From Blastopirellula sediminis (GTDB taxonomy: Bacteria > Planctomycetota > Planctomycetia > Pirellulales > Pirellulaceae): a stretch of 64,000 nucleotides of DNA. Position numbers and translations under genes: made by a program. Shown here in pieces: positions 1 to 10,021 of this stretch. The stretch covers positions 3,312,720-3,376,719 of the forward strand of contig NZ_JAJKFT010000010.1 in NCBI RefSeq assembly GCF_020966755.1, read 5' to 3'. The number at the start of each line of letters is the position of its first letter. Within the stretch, counting starts at the first letter, position 1. Under the pieces are notes generated by a model, which was not told the origin of the DNA, searched no databases, and worked only from the letters and a program-made list of their open reading frames with translations.

Positions 1-89
1 GCGAATCGCGCGGGGTTCATCTGCGCATGGACTACCCGCAGACCGATGATGCGCATTGGAATCGCCATCTCACCTATCCTATCAGTTGA
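1..89 (+). CDS. nadB: L-aspartate oxidase, C-terminal end (partial)
   Basis: The first bases are the 3' end of a gene that begins before the window; only 28 codons and a TGA stop are visible. The peptide starts ESRGVHLRMDYPQTDD and continues with a Trp and an Arg-His pair. This is the usual C-terminal signature (ESRGxHxRxDxPxxDD) of L-aspartate oxidase and the related succinate dehydrogenase/fumarate reductase flavoproteins. NadB makes iminoaspartate for NAD synthesis. The short tail after the motif fits NadB better than SdhA, which has a longer C-terminus, but so little is visible that the choice between paralogues is inference. The 217 bases that follow contain no gene I can support. Confidence 0.6.
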   Translation, partial: ESRGVHLRMDYPQTDDAHWNRHLTYPIS

Positions 90-306
90 CCCCCTCCTCT
101 TCCCTTGTCGATGCAATTCATTTCGTAACTTCCGGTTAAACCTTGGTTCCGATCGAGGTTGCTGGAGTTTTAGCAAACGCCGATTTGAATTAAACTACGC
201 CGTTTACGCAGGCGCACGTCCGCAGCTTATTGCGATTCGCGCCGGACGTAAGGCGAATCAATTCCTCACCTATTCTTCATCGATTCACGAACGACGGTTG
301 GCAAGT

Positions 307-1065
307 ATGGCAGAATCGAGCGGAACCCCGATGATCGAGGCGGACCGCCTCTCGAAGTTCTATGGAATTTTCGCCGCCTCGCGCGACGTTTCCTTCAAGG
401 TGTATCGCGGCGAAGTGGTGGCGTTTCTCGGCCCCAACGGCGCCGGTAAGAGCACCACGATGAAACTGCTGACTGGGTATCTTGCGCCCAGCGAAGGGGT
501 CGCCAAGATCGCCGGTCATAACATGATGACCGATCGGTTGCGGGGCTCGGCGATGCTCGGCTATTTGCCCGAAAATGGTCCTCTGTATCCGGACGCGACT
601 CCCTACAGCTTGCTGATGTTCTTTGGCGAAGCTCGCGGCTTGAACCCGGCGCAGCGGAAAGAGCGGATCGAAGCGGTCGTCGATCTCTGTAACTTGCACA
701 CGGTGCTCCACAAGCCGATCAGCAAGTTGTCGAAAGGTTACAAACAGCGCGTCGGCATGGCCCAGGCGATTTTGCATGAGCCGGAAGTCTTGATCCTGGA
801 CGAACCGACCTCCGGTCTCGATCCCAATCAGATCCGCGGCGTCCGCGAGATGATTCGTCGCTTGGGCGAATCGAAGACGATTCTGTTGTCGACGCACATT
901 TTCCAAGAAGTCGACGCTCTGGCGACGCGAGCGATCGTGATCAACGAAGGACGTTTGATCTACGACGGAGCGATCGACGGGATGAAGCAGCCGGGCGAAT
1001 CGCTCGACGACGCCTTCTATCGCATGACCAAGGGTGTGAACGCGCTCACCTCGGTCACTGGCTAA
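307..1065 (+). CDS. ABC transporter ATP-binding protein (GldA/NosF type)
   Basis: This is the ATPase subunit of an ABC-2 type exporter. A complete nucleotide-binding domain is visible: Walker A GPNGAGKST at about residues 42-50, signature LSKGYKQR, Walker B VLILDEPTSGLDP and the switch STHI. The length of 252 residues is normal for the family. The reading frame is open further upstream to base 46, but that extension has no family similarity. I chose ATG 307 because the domain begins about ten residues later; ATG 331 is the alternative. The next two genes encode the membrane part and a periplasmic-type partner, so the three most likely form one operon and one complex, similar in layout to the Bacteroidetes GldA/GldF/GldG set. 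The substrate is unknown. Confidence 0.9.
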   Translation: MAESSGTPMIEADRLSKFYGIFAASRDVSFKVYRGEVVAFLGPNGAGKSTTMKLLTGYLAPSEGVAKIAGHNMMTDRLRGSAMLGYLPENGPLYPDATPYSLLMFFGEARGLNPAQRKERIEAVVDLCNLHTVLHKPISKLSKGYKQRVGMAQAILHEPEVLILDEPTSGLDPNQIRGVREMIRRLGESKTILLSTHIFQEVDALATRAIVINEGRLIYDGAIDGMKQPGESLDDAFYRMTKGVNALTSVTG

Positions 1066-1133
1066 CCGCCGCTAGTTATTCCGCACATCCACCTGGCAAA
1101 GCTCACGACTTTCCCCAACGCATTGACGCAATC

Positions 1134-4040
1134 ATGGCTTGGATAAACGCAATTACGCTGGTCTGCTTCGACCTGATCTTCGCGGGCGCCTTCTTCGTCG
1201 CGATGATTCCGCTGCTGTTAGTCAAGCAGGCCGCCTACGCGGTGATGAAGCGAAACTTCAAATCGTACTTCAGCAACCCGACCGGCTACGTCTTTCTGGC
1301 GATCTTCGTGCTGTTGACCTCGATGGCCGCGTTCTGGCCGCACGAGTTCTTCAACGCCAACCTGGCGAACCTCGCCCAGCTGAATCAAAACATCGCGCTG
1401 ATCATGTTGATCTTCATCCCGGCGATCACGATGGGTCTGTGGGCCGATGAACGTCGGCAAGGGACGGATGAACTGCTGCTGACGCTGCCGGCGACCGACT
1501 TTGACATCGTGATGGGCAAGTACCTCGCGGCGGTTGCGGTCTTCAGCGTCTCGCTCCTTTTCTCGCAGTTCTGCAACTTCCTGGTGCTGAACGCGTTGTC
1601 CGAAGGGGATATGGACATCGGCCTATTCCTGACGACCTACATCGGCTACTGGTTTATCGGCCTGGCGATGATCTCGCTCGGTATGGTCGCGTCGTTTTTG
1701 ACCAACAACCTGACGCTCGGCTTTGTGATGGGGGTGTTGATCAACGCCCCGTTCGTGATGCTGCAATACGCCGACGCGTTCGTTACCGGCGCCGGGTGGA
1801 TTCAGTTCTTCAGCCAGGCGAGCATCGGCCGCCAGTTTGACGACTTCGGCCGCGGCGTCGTCAGTTTGTCGTCGCTCGTCTACTTCATCATGCTGACCGT
1901 CTTCGGCGTTTATCTCAGCATGGTGCTGATCGGCCGCCGTCACTGGCTGGGCGGCAAAGATGGGGAGTCGCTGCTGGGGCACTACATGCTGCGGACAATC
2001 TCGCTGGTCGTGATCGCCAGCTCGGCGACCTTGTTCTTCGTGCTGCACGATCAGCGCTGGGACGCGACCGCCGGTAAGACCAGCTCGATTTCGCCGCAAA
2101 CGATGAAGCTGATTCGCAACCTCGAATCGGACGAACCGGTCCGTATCGAAGCGTTCATCAGCGCCGACGTGCCGGAGTCGTACGCCGAAACGAAGAGCGA
2201 TCTGATCAACTACCTGAACGAATTCCGCGGCGCCAGCGGCGCCAAGATGGACGTCTTCATCTACAACGACCTGGAGCCGTTCAGCGAATTGGCCGAAAAG
2301 GCTCGCGAACAATACGGCATCATGCCGGTTCCGGTGATGGGTGAAACCCGCGGCATCATGCAGGCGAAGGAGATCATCCTCGGCGCCGCCGTTCAGCGCG
2401 GTTTGGAGAAAGTGGTCATTCCGTTCTTCGGCAACCGTATTCCGGTTGAATATGAACTGGTCCGCTCGATCAGCACCGTGACCGATCAACAGCGCAAGCG
2501 AATCGGCGTGTTGACGACCGACGCGATGCTCTTTGGCGGCGTTCGCCCTGACCCGAACAGTCCGTTCGGCGGTTTCCAGAATGTGGCGAAGCAGCGGATC
2601 GTTGACGAACTTGAAAAGCAATACGACGTCGACGAAGTCGATCCGAACGAACCGATCGATCCGACCAAGTTCGACGTGCTAGTGGCGGTTCAGCCTTCTA
2701 GTCTAACGCAGCCGCAGTTGGACAACCTGATGACGGCGATCAAGGCCGGCGTTCCGACCGCGATCTTTGACGACCCGGTCCCGCTCGCGATGAACCAGGC
2801 GCCGCCGATCTATCAACCGAAAGCTCCGCTCGGCAGCGGGATGTTCGGTCGACAACAACCGCCGCCCCCGAAAGCGGACATTCGTCAGCTCTGGAGACTG
2901 CTGGGCATCACGCTGAGCGGCCAGCAGCTGATTACCGATCAGTATTTCAACGCCGACGTCATCTGGCAGAACTACAACCCGCATCCAAAATTGCGAATAG
3001 GCGGCGGACAGATTACGCCGGAGTGGGTCTTCGTCGACAAGTACGCTCCTGGTTCCGAGGAGGCGTTGCCGACCCTCAATGCCGACATCGACGTCACGCA
3101 GAACCTGAACGAAGTCCTCTTCGTTCTGCCGGGCGCCGTTATTCGCAGCAAAGATTTTCCGCAGTCGATGACCTTCACCCCGCTGATCCGGACCGGCACG
3201 CTGACCGGTACGGTCACCTTGGACGGTCTGCTGCGGCGCGCCAATAACCAAGGGGGCGGACACGTTCTGACCGGCGAACAATACACGCTCGCCGCGTTGA
3301 TCGAAGGCATTCCGGCCAGCGAAGTTGATAAGCTCGCCGACCCGAACAAGAAGCCAGATGCGAACGCCAAAGCGACGCCGATTCGCGTGGCGATGGTCGC
3401 CGACATCGACTTGCTGCACAGCGCGTTCGTGAGCCTTCAGTCGGAAAAGAACGACCAGGTGGAGTTGAGCCTCGACAATACGAACTTCGTTTTGAATTTG
3501 CTCGACAACCTGGCCGGCGACGAACGCTTTACCACGATCCGCGGCAAGAATCCTCGCTTGGCCCGTCTGACGATGGTCGACACGATGACCAAGAATGCGG
3601 TCGAAGAAAGCACGCGCGAAGAAGAAGCGGCCAAGACCGCGTTTGAAGCGGAGCGAAAAGCGAAAGAAGAAGAAATTAACAAGCCGGTCGAAGAGTTGCA
3701 GGACCTGATCGCCAAGTTGCAGCAAAAACAGGCGACGCAGACGCTGACCGCGGAAGATCAGATCGAGCTGACCAAACTGTCGACGCGGGTTCGCGAACAA
3801 GAGTCGGTCGCCAATCGCAAGCTGCAAGTCGAAGCCGAACGGATCTCGAAGGAGTTGCAAGAGAAGCAACAGCAGATCCAGCGCGATCTCGATCGCCAGG
3901 TGCTGAAGACGCAGAACACCTTCAAGATGTTCGCCGTCGTACTGCCGCCGATTCCGCCGATCCTGGTCGGCTTGATCGTCTTCGTCATCCGTCGCATCAA
4001 GGAACGCGAAGGGCTGTCGAAAGACCGCATCGTCAAGTAA
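1134..4040 (+). CDS. Fused ABC-2 permease and GldG-like substrate domain (GldFG fusion)
   Basis: A 968-residue membrane protein that joins two proteins which are separate in Flavobacteria. Residues about 1-270 are an ABC-2 permease with about seven hydrophobic segments. After a further membrane segment near residues 285-305 comes a long extracytoplasmic region resembling GldG (DUF4350/ABC_transp_aux type), with the typical stretch on Asp/Glu-rich strands followed by TLDGLL-like loops. Residues about 820-935 are a charged coiled coil (long runs of E, K, Q and R), and one last transmembrane helix ends the protein. The gene lies 68 bases after the ATPase gene and 78 bases before the DUF4340 gene, so the three probably work together as an exporter or cell-envelope machine. 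Family assignment is by recognition; the exported substrate is not known. Confidence 0.82.
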   Translation: MAWINAITLVCFDLIFAGAFFVAMIPLLLVKQAAYAVMKRNFKSYFSNPTGYVFLAIFVLLTSMAAFWPHEFFNANLANLAQLNQNIALIMLIFIPAITMGLWADERRQGTDELLLTLPATDFDIVMGKYLAAVAVFSVSLLFSQFCNFLVLNALSEGDMDIGLFLTTYIGYWFIGLAMISLGMVASFLTNNLTLGFVMGVLINAPFVMLQYADAFVTGAGWIQFFSQASIGRQFDDFGRGVVSLSSLVYFIMLTVFGVYLSMVLIGRRHWLGGKDGESLLGHYMLRTISLVVIASSATLFFVLHDQRWDATAGKTSSISPQTMKLIRNLESDEPVRIEAFISADVPESYAETKSDLINYLNEFRGASGAKMDVFIYNDLEPFSELAEKAREQYGIMPVPVMGETRGIMQAKEIILGAAVQRGLEKVVIPFFGNRIPVEYELVRSISTVTDQQRKRIGVLTTDAMLFGGVRPDPNSPFGGFQNVAKQRIVDELEKQYDVDEVDPNEPIDPTKFDVLVAVQPSSLTQPQLDNLMTAIKAGVPTAIFDDPVPLAMNQAPPIYQPKAPLGSGMFGRQQPPPPKADIRQLWRLLGITLSGQQLITDQYFNADVIWQNYNPHPKLRIGGGQITPEWVFVDKYAPGSEEALPTLNADIDVTQNLNEVLFVLPGAVIRSKDFPQSMTFTPLIRTGTLTGTVTLDGLLRRANNQGGGHVLTGEQYTLAALIEGIPASEVDKLADPNKKPDANAKATPIRVAMVADIDLLHSAFVSLQSEKNDQVELSLDNTNFVLNLLDNLAGDERFTTIRGKNPRLARLTMVDTMTKNAVEESTREEEAAKTAFEAERKAKEEEINKPVEELQDLIAKLQQKQATQTLTAEDQIELTKLSTRVREQESVANRKLQVEAERISKELQEKQQQIQRDLDRQVLKTQNTFKMFAVVLPPIPPILVGLIVFVIRRIKEREGLSKDRIVK

Positions 4041-4118
4041 GCGGACACGTACGAACTTTATTCGCCAATCCTATTTCATTCACTAGCGCCGAACGTCCCG
4101 TCTGGGGAGTCAGAAGCG

Positions 4119-5846
4119 ATGAACGAACTTGTTAAAACGTCGATTTTTGTGGGAATCGCCACGCTGTTTACGATCGGAGCGATCGCTTCGCGGCCGGTCT
4201 TGGCGCCCAGCAATCCGCAAGATGAAGTCGGCAAGCCCCTCTTCCCGGAATTCACCAATCCGGATCAAGCGGCGAACCTCTCGATCACGAAGTACGACAG
4301 CGAAATCGTCACGCTCAACACGTTGACGCTCGAAGACAGCCCGACCGGCTGGATCGTTACGTCGGAAGGGGGCTATCCGGCCGACGCGTCGGAGCAAGTT
4401 CGTGCTGCCGCGACGGCGCTGATCGACTTGAAGGTGATCGACGCGTTCGACGCGCTTCCGAGCCAACTGGCCGAGTTTGGTCTGGTGAAGCCGGACGTTG
4501 AGACGCTCGACATTACCGATAGCGGCGTCGGCGAGTTGGTGGTGATCGCCGACTCGAGCAAGAAGCCGCTCGCCGAGTTGATCATCGGCAAGCAGGATGC
4601 GTCGCAACCGGCGATTCGTTACGTTCGCATCCCGAGTCGCGATCGCATCTACGTCGTCGAGCTCAATCCAGAAGCGTTTCCGATCGAGTTCAAAAAGTGG
4701 ATCGACAGCGATCTGCTCGAGCTGAATCCGTTTGACGTCACCCAAATGACGTTTGGCGATTACAGCGCCGCCCTCTTGCAAGGGAACGGCTCCGCACGCA
4801 TCGACCGCGCTGATCGGATGGAAGCGGTCGTCGACTACAGCGATATCGACAACAAGTGGACCCTCAGCAGCTTCCAGCTGCCGCAGAACGGGCGACTCGC
4901 TCCGGCTGAACTCGGTCCCGGCGAAAAACTGAACGAAAACGCCCTGACCGCCGTTCGCACCGCGCTCGACGAGTTGCAACTGGTCGACGTCGTGAAGAAA
5001 CCGGCCGGCCTGGCCGAAAACCTGAAGGTGGAAGGACAGTTCAACAACGAAGGGCTTGATACGCTGATCCTGAACGGTTTCTTGCCGTACGGGACGAAGC
5101 CGATGAAATTGATCGGCGACAGCGGCGAAATCAGCATCCATACGAGAGACGCCGTGAAGTATCGCTTGCTCTTCGGTAAGGAGCAGGATGGGGGCGCCGA
5201 CGGAACGCGACGCTTCCTGATGATTCAGGTCGAACTCGATCGCGCCGCTTTGGGAGCGCCGGAGATGACCGCGGTTCCCGAGTTGAAAGAAGGGGACGGC
5301 GTCGATGTGAAGAAACTCGCGGAAGAAATCGCCGCGATCAAGCTGGCCAACGATCGCGCCTTGGACGCCTATCGCGAAAAAGAGAACGCCGCGATGCGGA
5401 AGGTCTTTGAAATGAATTCACGATTCGCCGACTGGTACTACGTCATTCCGAACGAACAGTATCAGAAGATCATGCTGTCGAAAGAGAGACTGATCGAATC
5501 GCCGGCCGGCGCCGCAGCCGGTCCGAAGCCGAATCAATCAGGCGTGCCGCTGATGTTGCAAGGTTTGCCGGGCGCCGCCAAGCCGCCGGTGACCCAGCCG
5601 CCGGTCCAGTCGATGCAGCCAGCGACGAAGCCGGCCGCAGAAGAGGCGAAGCCCGCCGACGCAGGTAAGCCGGCTGACACGCCGGAGAAACCGGCCGAGG
5701 AAAAGCCGAAGAGCGAGGAAGCGCCGAAGAGCGAAACTCCGGCCGAAGAGAAGCCTGCCGCTGATGCGCCAAAAGCGGAAGCGCCGAGCGCAGAAAAGCC
5801 GGCCGAACCTGCGACCGAAACGCCGGCGCCGGAAGAGTCGAAGTAG
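4119..5846 (+). CDS. DUF4340 domain protein, membrane-anchored, with Pro/Glu/Lys-rich tail
   Basis: A 575-residue protein with one N-terminal hydrophobic segment (residues 6-25) that is probably a membrane anchor or signal. Residues about 45-420 consist of repeated alpha/beta units of the DUF4340 kind, recognisable by phrases such as GWIVTSEGGYPAD and DKWTLSS-type strands that precede short helices. From about residue 475 to the end the sequence is low-complexity Pro, Ala, Glu and Lys repeats (PAEEKP, KSEEAPKSE), probably disordered and reaching into the envelope. DUF4340 genes commonly follow GldFG-type ABC genes, and that is the position here. A strong intrinsic terminator follows after 49 bases and marks the end of the operon. 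The biochemical role of the family is unknown. Confidence 0.8.
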   Translation: MNELVKTSIFVGIATLFTIGAIASRPVLAPSNPQDEVGKPLFPEFTNPDQAANLSITKYDSEIVTLNTLTLEDSPTGWIVTSEGGYPADASEQVRAAATALIDLKVIDAFDALPSQLAEFGLVKPDVETLDITDSGVGELVVIADSSKKPLAELIIGKQDASQPAIRYVRIPSRDRIYVVELNPEAFPIEFKKWIDSDLLELNPFDVTQMTFGDYSAALLQGNGSARIDRADRMEAVVDYSDIDNKWTLSSFQLPQNGRLAPAELGPGEKLNENALTAVRTALDELQLVDVVKKPAGLAENLKVEGQFNNEGLDTLILNGFLPYGTKPMKLIGDSGEISIHTRDAVKYRLLFGKEQDGGADGTRRFLMIQVELDRAALGAPEMTAVPELKEGDGVDVKKLAEEIAAIKLANDRALDAYREKENAAMRKVFEMNSRFADWYYVIPNEQYQKIMLSKERLIESPAGAAAGPKPNQSGVPLMLQGLPGAAKPPVTQPPVQSMQPATKPAAEEAKPADAGKPADTPEKPAEEKPKSEEAPKSETPAEEKPAADAPKAEAPSAEKPAEPATETPAPEESK

Positions 5847-5895
5847 TTGCGACTTCTCTTCTGTTCGCGCTTGTGTGGCGAATGTTGAAAGCGAA

Positions 5896-5928
5896 TTTCG
5901 AGGCGATAAAACGCCTCGAAATTTTTTT
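5896..5928 (+). terminator. Rho-independent terminator of the ABC/GldFG/DUF4340 operon
   Basis: A perfect 10-bp stem (TTTCGAGGCG at 5896-5905 and CGCCTCGAAA at 5912-5921) with a six-base loop is followed directly by seven T residues (5922-5928). It stands 49 bases after the DUF4340 stop codon. Confidence 0.9.
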
Positions 5929-6094
5929 GCGCGGGCTTGTTCAAATTCGTCAGCGATCCTTCGCTTTCCTACCTCTGGCTGAATGTACTAGCCGCAAATC
6001 GATTGAATCGAGGGGAGCCCTTTGTCATGATGCAAGTCGACGTTGCGTCGACGCGCTTCCCTCCTGCGACCATTTCTCGGGTGACGATTCTCTC

Positions 6095-7735
6095 ATGCTG
6101 CGATTCGCCGGGCTCCTTGCGGCCCTTCTTTGTTGTCATGGATTGACCAGTTCTACTTTGGCCGCCAACGCCAATGAAAAGCTGACGCCGACGTTGCAAA
6201 AAGCGACGCGGGACGAAAAACTGACGGCTGAAGAGTTTCTTGCCGTGAAGAAGGCGCTGATTGCCGAAGCGAAACGAAGCACGCCGTCGAGCAAGGAAAT
6301 GACCGACCTGATCGAAAAGCTCCGCGAAGCGCCGGCCGCGAAGATCGGTCCTGATCGCAAGAACCATTTGAAGGTGCTGGACAACACGCTGGTCAGCCTG
6401 CGGGCGATCTACGAGGGAGAACTCGCCGGTCAGGTACTTCCTCCTGCGAAGCTACAGAAGCACCCGTCGGCCGATCTCTTTCCTGGCGCCATCGAATCGC
6501 AGATTCGGTTTGCGACTCACAATTGCGAAATCAACGTCAATGCCTATCGCTGGCAAAGCACCGGGCTGTACGCTCCGCCGGGCGTGGTGATCCGCGTGAC
6601 GATTCCGGAAGAATTCGTCGGCGCAGGATGGAAGGTTCGGATCGGCTGCAACTCGACGACGATCGACGCGCCGAAGCATCTGACGCTCAAACGTTTTCCC
6701 GATATCGATCGCGTCTACGATTTGAGCAAAGGGACGACGCCGATCGCTTCGTCGTTTGGCGGCTTGATCTACATCGAACTCCCGCTGCCGAAAGCGAAGG
6801 AGTACCTTGGCCGCGATAGCGACATCTATAACCTGGTCGACAGCTACGATCCCCCTGCCCCGCAGCTTTGCACGGTGCAAATGACCAACGTCATTCAGGC
6901 GCCTCGTTACGTGCACGGCGTGACGAACGTCGGCGAGTGGCGTGCTCAGATTCGCAACTATCCGGCGCCCTACGCCGAGATCGGCAGCGGCAAGGTGATC
7001 TTCATGATCCCGTCCCATTTCGTGCGTGAGTTTGATACGCCTGATCTGATGATGAACAAATGGGATCAGGTGATCGACGCGATGAGCGAGCTTTCGGGAC
7101 GTCCAAAAACGAAGCCGTTCCCGCATCGCGTGCTGATCGAACCGCACATTAACGCTGGGGCCGCGTTCGCCAGCTACCCGATCAACGTTCCTTACGGCTG
7201 GGCCAGCGACATCCTGAAAGGAGAGCCAGGCTGGGGGATGGGGCACGAACTGGGGCACTTGCACCAGCATCGCTCGTGGACCTACCAAGGCTGCGGCGAA
7301 GTGACGGTCAATATCTTCGCCATCTACTCGCTGACCAAAGTGAACGGCAGCGTGCCGGACCGTGGAACACGGGAGAAAGCGATTGCCGACGCTCGCAAGT
7401 ATCTCAGCAAGCCGCTGGCGGAGCGAAGCTGGATGACGGTGAAGGGAGAGTTGTTCGAGCGGCTCGCCTTCTACACGATTCTGGAAACCGAGCTTGGCTG
7501 GGAACCGTTCCAGCAGGTCTTCCGCGAATACCGCCGGCTGCCGCTCGATCAGCATCTGAAGTCGGACGTCGACCGCGCCAGCGACTTTATGATCCGGATG
7601 TCGAAAGCGACGAACAAGGATCTGGGGCCTTACTTCGTGCAGTGGGGCGTGCAGGTCAACGACGAAGCGCTCCAGAAGACAAAATCCTATCCAGCGTGGG
7701 AGTCGGAGATGGTTCGCGAAACGCTGAAGCAGTAG
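6095..7735 (+). CDS. Secreted M60-like (enhancin/SslE-type) metallopeptidase
   Basis: A 546-residue exported protein. A signal peptide is clear at the start (MLRFAGLLAALLCC, with cleavage near residues 24-26). The catalytic zinc site is GHELGH, with His384, Glu385 and His388, followed by a Glu at residue 402 in GCGEVT; this fits the gluzincin pattern HExxH(8-28)E of peptidase family M60. The upstream region about residues 145-330 is beta-rich and ends with the MNKWDQVIDAMSELSG segment typical of M60 proteins just before the active site. M60 enzymes cleave glycosylated proteins such as mucins, which fits with the sulfatases and the glycosidase elsewhere in the window. The frame is open to base 5873, but the extension runs through a terminator hairpin; ATG 6095 opens the signal peptide and is the better start. 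Confidence 0.82.
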   Translation: MLRFAGLLAALLCCHGLTSSTLAANANEKLTPTLQKATRDEKLTAEEFLAVKKALIAEAKRSTPSSKEMTDLIEKLREAPAAKIGPDRKNHLKVLDNTLVSLRAIYEGELAGQVLPPAKLQKHPSADLFPGAIESQIRFATHNCEINVNAYRWQSTGLYAPPGVVIRVTIPEEFVGAGWKVRIGCNSTTIDAPKHLTLKRFPDIDRVYDLSKGTTPIASSFGGLIYIELPLPKAKEYLGRDSDIYNLVDSYDPPAPQLCTVQMTNVIQAPRYVHGVTNVGEWRAQIRNYPAPYAEIGSGKVIFMIPSHFVREFDTPDLMMNKWDQVIDAMSELSGRPKTKPFPHRVLIEPHINAGAAFASYPINVPYGWASDILKGEPGWGMGHELGHLHQHRSWTYQGCGEVTVNIFAIYSLTKVNGSVPDRGTREKAIADARKYLSKPLAERSWMTVKGELFERLAFYTILETELGWEPFQQVFREYRRLPLDQHLKSDVDRASDFMIRMSKATNKDLGPYFVQWGVQVNDEALQKTKSYPAWESEMVRETLKQ

Positions 7736-7755
7736 CGGCGTTTGGTTGGCGCCGG

Positions 7756-9933
7756 CTATTTCTTCACGGCCGGCGTCGCGTTGATCTTCGCTTCCAGCGA
7801 CGCTCGTTTGTCGGCGTCCGCTTCCTCGGTCAGCAGCGTAACCGCTTCTTTCCACGCGTCGACCGCTTCTCCTTCGCGACCCGCGGCGGAGAGAGCGTCT
7901 CCCAAGTGCTCTAGCAGCACCGGATCAGGCTCATTGATCTTGGCGACCGCTTGTTGCAGTTGGCCGATCGCTTGATCGTAGCGGCCTTGGCGGAAATAGG
8001 CCCAGCCAAGGCTATCGCGGTAGGCGGCGTTTTCCGGTTCGGCGTCGACCGCCTGTTCGAGCATCAGCGTCGCTCGGCCCAGATTGCGGCCTCCGTCGGC
8101 CCACAGATAGGCGAGGTCGTTCATCGCGCCGACATCTTCCGGGAATTCATCCAAAATCTGTTCAAGCCACTCTTCCCGCTGCTCATCGTCCTTGGCCAGG
8201 GAGGAGAGCATCAGCCGAGCTTGTCGCAGCACTTGGCGGGTCGGGGCGTCTTCCCGATTGTTGTCGAACTGCGCCAAGAGGCGACGATAGCTCCGATCGG
8301 CTTCTTCTTTTCGATCGGCGTAGAACAAGATCCAGGGAACGCGACTTGCCAAAGCGGCGGAAGAGGAGTCGAGGGCGATCGCTTTGCGCGAAGCGGCGAG
8401 CGCCTCGTCGTAGCGATCTTCCATCGCCAACAGCGCGGCGAGGTAGTCGTACGTCGCGGCGCGTCCCGGCTTCGGCATCTTGGCGGCCGATGCGGTGCGG
8501 AGCGCCTTTTCGCCCAGGTCATACTTCTTGGCGACCATCCAGGCCAGAGCGAAGTCAATCTGCGATGGCGCCGCGGAGACCGGATCGATCTGCGACGCGA
8601 CATCAAGCCACTTCAGCGCCTCTTCCGACTGATCACGCAAGTGACGAATCTGGGCGATGGCGAGCGCCGTCGGCAGAGTGACGCCCGCGTCCGACTCGCG
8701 CCGCTTCTCGGCCGCGGCGACCAGCGCATCGACAGCGACGTCATCGGCGGCGATCTGCTCCAGTTCCGGTTGCAGCGACGAAAGGTTGCGGTTTCGTTCG
8801 GCGACGGTACTGAGCGTGTTGAGCAGCGCGTCCCAGTTGTGCGTCTTCCAATAGGCGAGCGTCAGCATTGGGTAGACGGTGCGGCGGGGAGATTTTTCGA
8901 GATGGGGCTGAATCAGGGCGATCGCCTGGTCCCAGTGCTCTTCCTCCAGTTGCAGGTTCGCCAGGAAATAGGCGAGGGCCGCGTCGTCGGGGTTCGCCTC
9001 GGATTGCGGCGTTAGTTCTTGGAGCAGACGCTGGCGAACTTCCGCTGCGGACGACCCTTGCTTGGTCCAGATCTGTTGGAGCAAGCGATAAGGAAGCTCG
9101 CCGGCGGCGATGTCCCGTTTGGCGGCGATCACCCGCTGAACGCGCTCTTCGGCCGCAGCAAGACGATCGGCGGCCAGGTCAATGCGGGCCAACTGCAAGT
9201 CGAGCTGTTCCGGTTCGGCGTCACCGATGGCGGCACGAAATTGCTCTTCCGCCGCTTCGTAATCGCCGCTGCTGAGAAAGGCCTCGCCGATCGCGCGGCG
9301 AATCGTCATCCCGCTTTGTCCGCCGTTGGCCGACATGATCGTGTCGACCTCAGGAAGTTTCTGGTCGATCAACGCTTGGATCGCAGTCGCTTGCTCAGCG
9401 GCGCGGGGAGCGTCGTCCAGTTTGGTGTAAAGATCGAGGAGACGAAGCCGAGTCGCCATCAACTGCGAATTCGCTTTTCGCTCGGCGAGTCCTAGGACGG
9501 CGCGTTCGTAAAGTCGAGCCCCGCGGGCCAGATCGCCGCTTTCGACAGCGTACGCTCCCATCAGGGAGAGAAAGTCGTCCGAGGCGTCTTCCTGGCGATC
9601 GACCAGCAGCAAAGCGTATCGCGAGCCTTCTTCCATCCGCTTCTGAGAGAAGGCGACCTCCACGATCGCTTGCAGGATCGCCTCCGATTCAGGGGCCAAG
9701 CGATGGGCCCGCTGGAAGCGGCGCTGGGCGGCGGAGAGTTTCTCCCGCTGCTGAAGCATCCGCCCTTCGATCAGCAGCGCTTCCGTCGCGGTCCGATTGG
9801 CGTCCGCTTCGGTCGGCTGCTGACGAGGAACGAGCACCGGCGGAAGCTCCGTCGGCAGCGTTTGAGCGCTGGAGGTCAGCGCGTGCGAGCAGATTCCCAG
9901 TAGCGCCAAGCCAAGTAGTAGCGTGCGTGTCAT
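7756..9933 (-). CDS. Secreted TPR-repeat protein
   Basis: A 725-residue protein with an N-terminal signal peptide (MTRTLLLGLALLGICSHA, cleavage near SSA-Q) and TPR-like helical hairpins along almost its whole length. The clearest TPRs are near the C-terminus, with phrases such as AMNDLAYLWADGG, AAYRDSLGWAYFRQGRYDQA and VLLEHLGDALSAAGREGEA. Such proteins are scaffolds in the periplasm or on the outer membrane; no enzymatic domain was found. The frame stays open upstream into the lysine-rich neighbour, but the signal peptide fixes the start at 9933. It lies 88 bases downstream of the HhH protein gene on the same strand and may be cotranscribed with it. The partner is unknown. Confidence 0.85.
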   Translation of the reverse strand: MTRTLLLGLALLGICSHALTSSAQTLPTELPPVLVPRQQPTEADANRTATEALLIEGRMLQQREKLSAAQRRFQRAHRLAPESEAILQAIVEVAFSQKRMEEGSRYALLLVDRQEDASDDFLSLMGAYAVESGDLARGARLYERAVLGLAERKANSQLMATRLRLLDLYTKLDDAPRAAEQATAIQALIDQKLPEVDTIMSANGGQSGMTIRRAIGEAFLSSGDYEAAEEQFRAAIGDAEPEQLDLQLARIDLAADRLAAAEERVQRVIAAKRDIAAGELPYRLLQQIWTKQGSSAAEVRQRLLQELTPQSEANPDDAALAYFLANLQLEEEHWDQAIALIQPHLEKSPRRTVYPMLTLAYWKTHNWDALLNTLSTVAERNRNLSSLQPELEQIAADDVAVDALVAAAEKRRESDAGVTLPTALAIAQIRHLRDQSEEALKWLDVASQIDPVSAAPSQIDFALAWMVAKKYDLGEKALRTASAAKMPKPGRAATYDYLAALLAMEDRYDEALAASRKAIALDSSSAALASRVPWILFYADRKEEADRSYRRLLAQFDNNREDAPTRQVLRQARLMLSSLAKDDEQREEWLEQILDEFPEDVGAMNDLAYLWADGGRNLGRATLMLEQAVDAEPENAAYRDSLGWAYFRQGRYDQAIGQLQQAVAKINEPDPVLLEHLGDALSAAGREGEAVDAWKEAVTLLTEEADADKRASLEAKINATPAVKK

Positions 9934-10021
9934 GCCAACTGCAGTTTGAATCGTCGAAAGAGAATGGGCCCTGCCCTGCTCCTCTATTCTAGACCATCCT
10001 GCCGTAGCCGACCAATTGCGA

